DNA of 43,014 nucleotides. Source: Betaproteobacteria bacterium HGW-Betaproteobacteria-9 (lineage in GTDB: Bacteria > Pseudomonadota > Gammaproteobacteria > Burkholderiales > Burkholderiaceae_C). Position numbers and translations under genes: made by a program. A model generated the notes under the pieces. It ran no database searches, was not told the origin of the DNA, and was given only the letters and a program-made list of their open reading frames with translations. The number at the start of each line of letters is the position of its first letter. Position 1 is the first letter of the stretch. Where the stretch lies: positions 166,597-209,610 of the forward strand of contig PHCC01000018.1 in assembly GCA_002842215.1 (NCBI GenBank). Reading direction: 5' to 3'. Shown one piece after another: positions 37,037-43,014 of the stretch.

Positions 37037-37612
37037 TCAGTTGCCGAGCAGGCCTTCCTTCAGGTGCATGTCGACCGGGTCGTTGCCCAGCCAGATGCGC
37101 AGGATCATCTGAAAAAACTCCGCGTCGTCGATGGGCTGGCCCTGGGGCTCACCCTGGATGAAAAACTGCGTGCCCTTGCCTGGGACGAATTCCATGGCAA
37201 AGGTGTGTCCTTCGGCCACATAGGCCTTGCCCGAAAAAATCTCGATCAGCCGCGTGGTCGCGGGTGTGTGCTTGCGCATCAGTTCAGGCGGGTTGTTGTC
37301 CTTCAGGCCGCGTATGAAAGCCAGGCCCAGGTCGGTGCCTGTCACCTTGCGCTGCGCCACAAAGCTCAGCCGCTTCGGGCCGGGCAGCGCCAGCACCGCC
37401 TCGGAGGTCCTCGCGGTGGATGGCAGGTACATCGCCATGTCGTACACCTTGAAGATCGCCTTGTAGCGCGTGCCTGTGCCGTTCATCACCAGCGTTGTGC
37501 CCGCCAGGGAGGTGGTTTTTTCAAAGGCGGTGGCCGCGCCTGAAACGCCTGCGGCTGCGAGCAGCGCCGTGGCCAGCATCAGTTTGATCCGACTGCGATT
37601 CTTCATCTTCAT
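37037..37612 (-). CDS. Secreted chalcone-isomerase-like protein
   Basis: This 191-residue protein has a cleavable signal peptide (MKMKNRSRIKLMLATALLAAAGVSGAA cut near residue 29). The mature domain belongs to the bacterial chalcone-isomerase-like group (YKAIFKVYDMAMYLP, LSFVAQRKVTGTDLGLAFIRG, GKGTQFFIQGEP). Such proteins are periplasmic; the bacterial version does not catalyse plant chalcone cyclisation as far as is known, and its role is unclear. The start at 37612 follows CCGGAGACAAACCG. It reads against the stress cluster and converges with the giant ATPase gene across about 40 bp. Confidence 0.85.
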   Translation of the reverse strand: MKMKNRSRIKLMLATALLAAAGVSGAATAFEKTTSLAGTTLVMNGTGTRYKAIFKVYDMAMYLPSTARTSEAVLALPGPKRLSFVAQRKVTGTDLGLAFIRGLKDNNPPELMRKHTPATTRLIEIFSGKAYVAEGHTFAMEFVPGKGTQFFIQGEPQGQPIDDAEFFQMILRIWLGNDPVDMHLKEGLLGN

Positions 37613-37708
37613 CGGTTTGTCTCCGGTGTTGTTGGGGATAACGTCTCTGGGTGTGAAGTATGCGGAATGGGGGGTGCCCGCTCAGTGCCCAAGCGCTGCC
37701 GTTCGGCG

Positions 37709-37984
37709 TCAGCCGCGGCTGCGGGGCGGGCGGCTGGCGGCCTTCCAGTAACCGAACTCGTCCTCGTGCACGTCAATGTCCAGCTCCTGCACGCGGGCCA
37801 GCATGCGCTCCTGGGCATCGGCCACGGCCCGGTTGTAGACGCAGGGGCCGATCTCTTTCAGGAAGAAGTTCAGCAAGCCGCCCGCGGCCACGTTGCCGAT
37901 GGGCTCGTCCATGTGTTCGCGGAAATAGCGCTCGATGGAGCTGATCGCCTGCTGGCGGGCTTCTTTGGAGAGTTCGATGGACAT
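37709..37984 (-). CDS. DUF2164 family protein
   Basis: This 91-residue protein (MSIELSKEARQQAISSIERYFREHMDEPIGNVAAGGLLNFFLKEIG) fits DUF2164, a small helical family of unknown function common in Proteobacteria. The last 10 residues are basic and Pro-rich. A fragment of a second copy lies at 26632-26674, on the far side of the 10-kb stress cluster and in the same orientation. Confidence 0.85.
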   Translation of the reverse strand: MSIELSKEARQQAISSIERYFREHMDEPIGNVAAGGLLNFFLKEIGPCVYNRAVADAQERMLARVQELDIDVHEDEFGYWKAASRPPRSRG

Positions 37985-38038
37985 GGCCGGGCCTGGAAAT
38001 GCGGGTGGGATGCCCCTGCGCCCCGCGAGCCGGGTGGT

Positions 38039-39927
38039 TCACGCAGCGTCGTCGGGCTCCCAGGCCCGCAAGGCCCGGAGCAGGGGGGTCTTCTTGGTCT
38101 GGTGACCGGCCATCCGCCGCAGGATGTCGTCCAGCATGTGGATGGCCTCCGCAATGTAAGGCCCTTTGTTCAGCATCACGCACTCGGCGCGCGCGCCCAT
38201 GCTGGCATCGGAGATTTCCGCGCGCGAGGGCACGCCGGTCTTGGCCAGGGTCTCCAGCACCTGGGTGGCCCAGATGACGGGCATGTGCGCCGCCTCGGCA
38301 CACCAGAGCATTTCTTCCTGCACCTCGGCCAGGCGTTCGTAACCGCACTCCACGGCCAGGTCGCCGCGCGCGATCATCACCCCCGCGCAGGGCGCTGCCA
38401 TGGCGGCCAGCAGCAGCTCGGGCAGGTTCTCGAACCCCTGCAGGGTCTCGATCTTCAGGATCACACCCACCTGGGTGGCCCGCAGCGACTGCAGCACCTG
38501 CAGCAGCTGGTCAACGTCGTCCGGTTGCTGGGCGAACGACAGGCCGACCAGGTCGGCGATCTGGGCCACCGTCTGCAGGTCTTCCAGGTCCTTGTCCGTC
38601 AGCGCGGGCAGGGCCAGCTGGCTGTCGGGAAAGTTGATGCCCTTGTCGGCCATCAGCTGTTCGCCGCCGGCGCGGGCCTGGACGATCTCCACCTCCAGCG
38701 CACGGGACGATGCGCGGCGCACCACGCCGCCGATGCGGCCGTCATCAAACCAGACCCGTTCTCCGACCCGCACCTGGCCGAAGACCTGCGGCAAGGTGCA
38801 GGGAATGCGCGGGATGGCGCCGTTGCCCGCTTCGGCGTGTTCCGGCGCTTCGGCACCCAGCTGGACCCGGTCGCCCGGGTGCAGGCGAAGGGCACCCGGC
38901 AAGGCGGGAATGCCCTCGGGATAGACCGTGTGCAGCTTGTGACCGCGGGGGCTTTTGCAGGTGAGCGCGGTGTCCGGCGTCAGGTAGCAGGTCTCCAGGC
39001 ACTCGGCCACCACGCCGTCGGCATTGCTCGTCACCACCAGCCAGCGCCGCTTCTTGCCGCGCGCGTCGCTCAGGTGGATTTGTGTGCCCACACGCAGACG
39101 GGCCAGCCAGTCCGGGTCCACCACCACCTGCGCGTCCGCGTCCGGCAGCGCGGGGGCCGCGCCCGCATGGACGAGGCGCAGGCGCGCGGCCTGGACCGCG
39201 AAGCCCAGCTCGTCGCGGACCGGCTTGAGCTTGAGCACCGGGGCGCGCGGCGCGATGGCACCGGTGCGGATCTTCGGGCCGCCCAGGTCCATAAGGATCT
39301 GGATGTCGCGCTGCGCCCGCTTGGCCGCGCGGCGAACCAGCCTGGCCATGGCTTTCCAGGCGGTGGCGTCGTCGTGCGCGCAGTTGATGCGGGCCACGTC
39401 CATGCCCCCTGCACGAGCCGGCGCACCAGGGCCGGGTCGGTCGCCGCTTCGCTGGGCAGGGTCACCATGATGCGCACGTGGCGATCGCGCACGGCGGGGC
39501 CCAGCAGCATGTCGGTGTGGCGTTGCAGCAGGAGCGGGCCGGTGACACTGCCCGCGGGTTCTTCCGGGGAAAGTTCCTGCCAGGCTTGTCCGGTGAGCCG
39601 GTGCAGGATGCCCAACACCTTGTCCACATTGGCCAGCACGTGCGACTCCGAGCGGCCCAGCGACGACACCCCCAGCCAGGCCAGCTGGCTTTGCAGGCCA
39701 CGCAGATCGGTGGCCCGCATCGCCAGGAAATGCACCAGATTGCGCGCGCTGTCCCGCTGGTGGGCGCCCGCCCGTTCGATGGCCAGGGCGCAGCGGTGTT
39801 CGGCGGCCAGCATCGACTTTCTCAGCGCCCACAAGCGCTGAATCAGCGCCAGGCACACGTCCGTGTTCCAGGGGTGGTCGCTGGCGGACGGCGGTGTGGA
39901 GCGGGCGGGGGTGTGATCGACGAGCAT
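38039..39927 (-). pseudogene. Pyruvate-kinase-like protein gene with frameshift
   Basis: The first frame (from 39927, MLVDHTPARS) gives an N-terminal extension of about 170 residues that ends in RIMVTLPSEAATDPALVRRLVQGA. The match continues in another frame with GMDVARINCAHDD and DLGGPKIRTG, then the catalytic KIETLQGFENLPE and MIARGDLAVECGYERL motifs. The switch falls on five C (minus strand G) at 39405-39409; one more G would join the frames as LVQGGMDVARIN. The remainder is intact to the stop at 38039. The regulatory C-terminal domain of normal pyruvate kinase is absent, as in this short subfamily. Sequencing error, pseudogene and slippage all remain possible. Confidence 0.82.
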
Positions 39928-39944
39928 GCCCCTTTGTATGTCAA

Positions 39945-39965
39945 CGTCATGTCAAAGACATGACG
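39945..39965. promoter_or_regulatory. 21-bp palindrome upstream of the pyruvate-kinase-like gene
   Basis: CGTCATGTC-AAA-GACATGACG is a perfect 9-bp inverted repeat starting 18 bp before the start codon of the pyruvate-kinase-like gene. A further ATGTCA at 39938-39943 repeats the half-site 11 bp away. The ATGTCA/TGACAT half-site is also the core of the operators at 26698-26743, which suggests the same or a related regulator. Confidence 0.5.
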
Positions 39966-39984
39966 CCGTGAAACGCAACGCGGA

Positions 39985-40039
39985 TCAGCCGCCCTGCCGC
40001 AGCGCCCGCCGGTACTGCACCGCCTCGGCCACATGCCCC
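39985..40039 (-). pseudogene. Duplicate 3' end of comM/yifB
   Basis: These 55 bp match the last codons of the comM/yifB gene at 42718-42772 at 51 of 55 positions and include the stop codon (minus strand: GHVAEAVQYRRALRQGG and stop). Upstream of it the similarity ends abruptly. It is a leftover gene end now separated from the real gene by the transglutaminase gene. Confidence 0.8.
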
Positions 40040-40130
40040 TAGCGCATGCCTGGAAGGGCGGCTGGGCAGGGCGTGCATACAATTCATTACAAAAGATCCG
40101 GCGTGGCCGGACGATGGCATTCAGCGGAGG

Positions 40131-42701
40131 ATGATTTTGACGGGCTTGTTCAACCGGGCGTGGCGCGCGAGCCTGCTGCGCGTCCTCAGTGCGGGTTTGA
40201 GGGTGGGTCTTTTGAGCTTGCTCGGGATCGCCACCGCCCACGCGGTCATCGTGCCTCCGACAAAGGGTCCGGCGCCGGCTTGGGTAAAACCCATTCCGCT
40301 GAACGAGGATGCGCCGGTTCCTCAAGATCAGATCCGCAACGGGGTGTACTACCTGCTGGCCGATCGCCAGACCCGCGTATCCGGGTCGGACCGGCAGCTC
40401 TTCAACCACTTTGCCGTCAAGGCGGTGAACGACAAGGGCCTGGAGCACGCGGCCAGCGTCGACATCAATTTCGACCCGGCATACCAGCGCCTGCAACTGC
40501 ACACCCTGGCCGTGCACCGGCAGGGGCGGGTCATTTCTCAACTGGCCACGGCGCCGATCCGCACGCTGCAACGCGAGAAAGAGCTGGAGGCTCTGGTGCT
40601 CGATGGCCGGCTCACCGTGAGCGTGCTTCTGCAGGATGTGCGGGTGGGCGATGTGGTCGAATACGCCTGCACGGTGCGCGGATCGAGGCCGGAGATGCGG
40701 GGCCACCACTTCGGGGCTTTCGACATGCAGTGGCGCAGTCCGGTGCACGCGCTGCACAACCGGCTGCTGTGGCCCGCCGAGCGCCCGATCCATTTCAAGA
40801 ACACGAACGTGGACCAGCTCGCGACCGAGAGTCTGCAGGGCGGGCTGCGCCAGTTCGAGTGGACGGCGCAGGCGGTTCCCGGGTTGCGTGTGAGTGACGA
40901 CGCTCCCGTTTGGTACGACCCCTATCCTTTTGTGCAGTGGAGCTCGTTTCGTGACTGGGGGGAGGTGAGCCGATGGGCGGAGCCGCTGTACTCGGTCCCC
41001 TCGCTGCCTGCCGGCGAATTGCGTGCAGAGGTCGACCGCATCCGGCAGACCCATGCCGACCCCGGCGACCAGGTGGTGGCGGTGCTTCAGTTCGTGCAGA
41101 AGAACATCCGCTACATGAGCGTGGCCATGGGCTCAGGTTCCTACATCCCCAGCCCGCCCGGCGTGGTGCTGTCGCGCCGCTTTGGCGATTGCAAGGACAA
41201 GACCCTGCTCACGCTGACCATGCTCAAGGCGCTGGGTATCGAGGCGCGTGCCGGGCTGGTCAACACCCGGATTCGAAAAGGGGTGAGGCAGCTCATCCCT
41301 TCTGCGGCAGCCTTTGACCATGTGCTGGTCCGGGCGCAGGTCAATGGACAGCACTACTGGATTGACCCGACACGGTATCCGCAGACCGGCCCGATCCATG
41401 CCATCTCTCAGCCTTACTTCGGTCATGCGCTCATCATTGACCCTGGGACCCGGGATCTGGAGTCCATGCAGCAAGGCGAATCCACGCAGACCACGCGCAA
41501 GATCCGCACGGAGTTTGACGCGACGCAGGGCATCGGCAAGGCGGCCACCTTGACCGTCACCACCGAGTTGACCGGTCTGAGCGCCGAACAGCTGCGCAAC
41601 GAACTGTCCGGCAGCAACCTGGACGAGCTGCAGCGCGACTACCTGAACTTCTATGGCGGCTATTACCCGGGCATCGTGTCCGTCGGGCCGATGAGCGTGG
41701 ACGACAACACGCAGACCAATGCCTTGACCGTGGTCGAGCGCTACGAGATCGCCGATTTCTGGGCCAAGGGTGCCAAGCCAGGGATGCTGAAGGCCAACAT
41801 CCGGGCGCCCGACATGCGCAGCCACTTGAAGGAGCCCCGTGAGCGGGTGCGCAACGCGCCGCTGGCGATCACCCATCCGGTGGTGATCGAGAACACAACG
41901 GTGGTTCGTCTTCCTGAAGATTGGCATGTTGAACCCGAGCGCAACGACGTTCGGCATCCGGCCTTCGAGTTCACGGACGATCTGACCACCACGCCTCGCC
42001 TGCTCACGCGTGTGAGCAAGTACACCTCGCTGAGCGATCACGTGAAGGCGGAGGATATGGCCGACTACGCGAAGAAGCTGGAGGACGCACGCGACGCGAT
42101 GGGGTTGGTGCTCACCCACACGCCGCCCAGCGTTGCCGCCCCGGCAGAGGTCGCTCCGGTTCGCCAGGAGGTGGTCTGGTGGCCCCTGGCGGCGAGCGCC
42201 CTGCTCTTGGGCGCAGCCGGCTACTGGATCGTCCGCCGGTTCGGTCGTCTGGGCGGGGCACCGGTGCCTGAAGGTGAGCTGGAGTACGCGGGCTTCTGGG
42301 TGAGGGTCGGCGCAGCGCTGCTCGACAGCCTCCTGCTCGCGCTTGTCACGGTCCCCATGCTCGTTGCCATCTATGGGATGGCCTATTTTGATGGCACCCA
42401 GACGGGGATGTCCGCGGGCATCGCAGATGTGCTCATCTCTTGGGTGGCTCCCGCGGTGGCGGTGGTGCTTTTCTGGCTGTACAAACAAGCCACCCCGGGG
42501 AAGATGCTCGTCTCGGTCAAGGTCGTGGACGCCAGGACGGGCGGCAAGCTCTCCCTTGGGCAGTCCATTGGCCGGTATCTGGGTTGCTTTGTTGCCGGCA
42601 TTCCGCTCGGGATCGGGCTGCTGTGGGTGGCGTTCGACGCCAAGAAGCAAGGGTGGCACGACAAGCTGGCGGGAACGGTCGTCATTCGCTCCAGACGCTG
42701 A
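40131..42701 (+). CDS. DUF3857-transglutaminase-RDD membrane protein
   Basis: This 856-residue protein has an N-terminal membrane or signal segment (about residues 22-40). A DUF3857-type beta domain spans about 50-260. The transglutaminase-like core shows the triad C354 (RRFGDCKDKT), H397 (FDHVLVRAQ) and D412 (WIDPTRY). A DUF3858-like beta region and one membrane helix near 690 follow. The C-terminal RDD domain (about 720-850) has further membrane segments, with GFWVRVGAALLDSLLL and TPGKMLVSVKVVD. Joining an RDD domain to this enzyme type is unusual. ATG 40131 touches the GGAGG ribosome-binding site; TTG at 40137 has better spacing and may be the real start. GC and codon bias look lower than in its neighbours. 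Confidence 0.85.
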   Translation: MILTGLFNRAWRASLLRVLSAGLRVGLLSLLGIATAHAVIVPPTKGPAPAWVKPIPLNEDAPVPQDQIRNGVYYLLADRQTRVSGSDRQLFNHFAVKAVNDKGLEHAASVDINFDPAYQRLQLHTLAVHRQGRVISQLATAPIRTLQREKELEALVLDGRLTVSVLLQDVRVGDVVEYACTVRGSRPEMRGHHFGAFDMQWRSPVHALHNRLLWPAERPIHFKNTNVDQLATESLQGGLRQFEWTAQAVPGLRVSDDAPVWYDPYPFVQWSSFRDWGEVSRWAEPLYSVPSLPAGELRAEVDRIRQTHADPGDQVVAVLQFVQKNIRYMSVAMGSGSYIPSPPGVVLSRRFGDCKDKTLLTLTMLKALGIEARAGLVNTRIRKGVRQLIPSAAAFDHVLVRAQVNGQHYWIDPTRYPQTGPIHAISQPYFGHALIIDPGTRDLESMQQGESTQTTRKIRTEFDATQGIGKAATLTVTTELTGLSAEQLRNELSGSNLDELQRDYLNFYGGYYPGIVSVGPMSVDDNTQTNALTVVERYEIADFWAKGAKPGMLKANIRAPDMRSHLKEPRERVRNAPLAITHPVVIENTTVVRLPEDWHVEPERNDVRHPAFEFTDDLTTTPRLLTRVSKYTSLSDHVKAEDMADYAKKLEDARDAMGLVLTHTPPSVAAPAEVAPVRQEVVWWPLAASALLLGAAGYWIVRRFGRLGGAPVPEGELEYAGFWVRVGAALLDSLLLALVTVPMLVAIYGMAYFDGTQTGMSAGIADVLISWVAPAVAVVLFWLYKQATPGKMLVSVKVVDARTGGKLSLGQSIGRYLGCFVAGIPLGIGLLWVAFDAKKQGWHDKLAGTVVIRSRR

Positions 42702-42717
42702 GGCACGGAGGTGTTGG

Positions 42718-43014
42718 TCAGCCCGCCTGTCGCAGTGCCCGCCGGTACTGCACCGCCTCGGCCACATGCCCCACACCCACCGTGTCCGCCTCGGCAAGGT
42801 CGGCGATGGTGCGCGCCACGCGCAGCGCGCGGTGGGTGCTGCGCGCGCTCCAGCCCAGGCGGGCGGCGGCGGTGTTGAGGAACTTGAGGGCCGCGGGATC
42901 GGCCAGGATGTGCTGGTCCAGTGCCTGGCCGGCCAGCGCCTGGTTGGTGCAACCCTGCCGGACCTGGGCGCGCTCGCGCGCAGCCACCACGCGCTCGCGC
43001 ACGGCGTCGCTCGG
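42718..43014 (-). CDS. comM: ComM/YifB Mg-chelatase-like AAA+ ATPase, C-terminal part
   Basis: This is the 3' end of a gene that continues beyond the window. The visible residues (RERVVAARERAQVRQG, CTNQALAGQALDQH, LSARSTHRALRVARTIADL-like text WSARSTHRALRVARTI, GHVAEAVQYRRAL) are the Mg_chelatase_C region of YifB/ComM proteins. ComM is a helicase that promotes branch migration during natural transformation. The stop at 42718 lies 17 bp after the convergent transglutaminase gene. A second copy of its last 55 bp is at 39985-40039. Confidence 0.9.
   Translation of the reverse strand, partial: PSDAVRERVVAARERAQVRQGCTNQALAGQALDQHILADPAALKFLNTAAARLGWSARSTHRALRVARTIADLAEADTVGVGHVAEAVQYRRALRQAG

Overview
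The window is GC-rich DNA from a Burkholderiales bacterium. Comamonadaceae (something like Hydrogenophaga) is the best guess. It rests on the intergenic repeat families, the split type of MetH preceded by an SAH riboswitch, and the gene families present. No rRNA, tRNA or CRISPR array was seen. Everything here is read from sequence and family knowledge; no search was run.

Left part (1-9.4 kb). A cNMP-binding protein gene diverges from a two-component pair (histidine kinase plus NarL-type regulator). The pair is followed by a cyanate uptake and breakdown operon: periplasmic binding protein, permease, ATPase and cyanase. The operon is preceded by a sigma-54-type promoter and an 18-bp palindrome. 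The kinase appears to have lost its phosphoacceptor-histidine segment. Two tandem pirin genes and an RlmN-like radical SAM methyltransferase follow.

Sulfur-type redox operon and island (9.4-20.5 kb). Rhodanese, OsmC-like, acyl-CoA-dehydrogenase-like and rubredoxin/FAD-reductase genes form one minus-strand operon. It sits behind a consensus sigma-54 promoter and a perfect 35-bp palindrome that looks like an enhancer site. The likely activator, a GAF-AAA+-Fis protein, lies 5 kb upstream in the same orientation. The two are separated by a lower-GC island carrying a PD-(D/E)XK protein, an AIPR-type defence protein and an unrecognised gene. An attC-like recombination site directly abuts the AIPR stop codon.

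Middle (20.5-26.6 kb). A class II Fic gene has three copies of an AT-rich operator in front of it. Next comes metH, lacking the homocysteine domain and controlled by an SAH riboswitch, then a zinc-ribbon membrane protein and a hexose-6-phosphate mutarotase.

Envelope-stress cluster (26.7-37.0 kb). Seven co-directional genes follow two tandem palindromic operators: DUF2170/YjfI, PspA-family/YjfJ, a small protein, a YqiJ-like OB-fold membrane protein, a YqiK-like flotillin, a zinc-ribbon protein and a 1735-residue protein with a C-terminal AAA+ ATPase. This combination of an ESCRT-III-like PspA protein, a flotillin and a dedicated AAA+ ATPase is the strongest candidate for a poorly described system. 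A decayed piece of a DUF2164 gene lies just before the cluster and the intact gene just after it.

Right end (37.0-43.0 kb). This holds a secreted chalcone-isomerase-like protein, DUF2164, a pyruvate-kinase-like gene broken by a frameshift at a G run, a large DUF3857-transglutaminase-RDD membrane protein, and the 3' end of a comM/yifB gene. A second, partial copy of the comM 3' end lies on the other side of the transglutaminase gene, which suggests that gene was inserted there.
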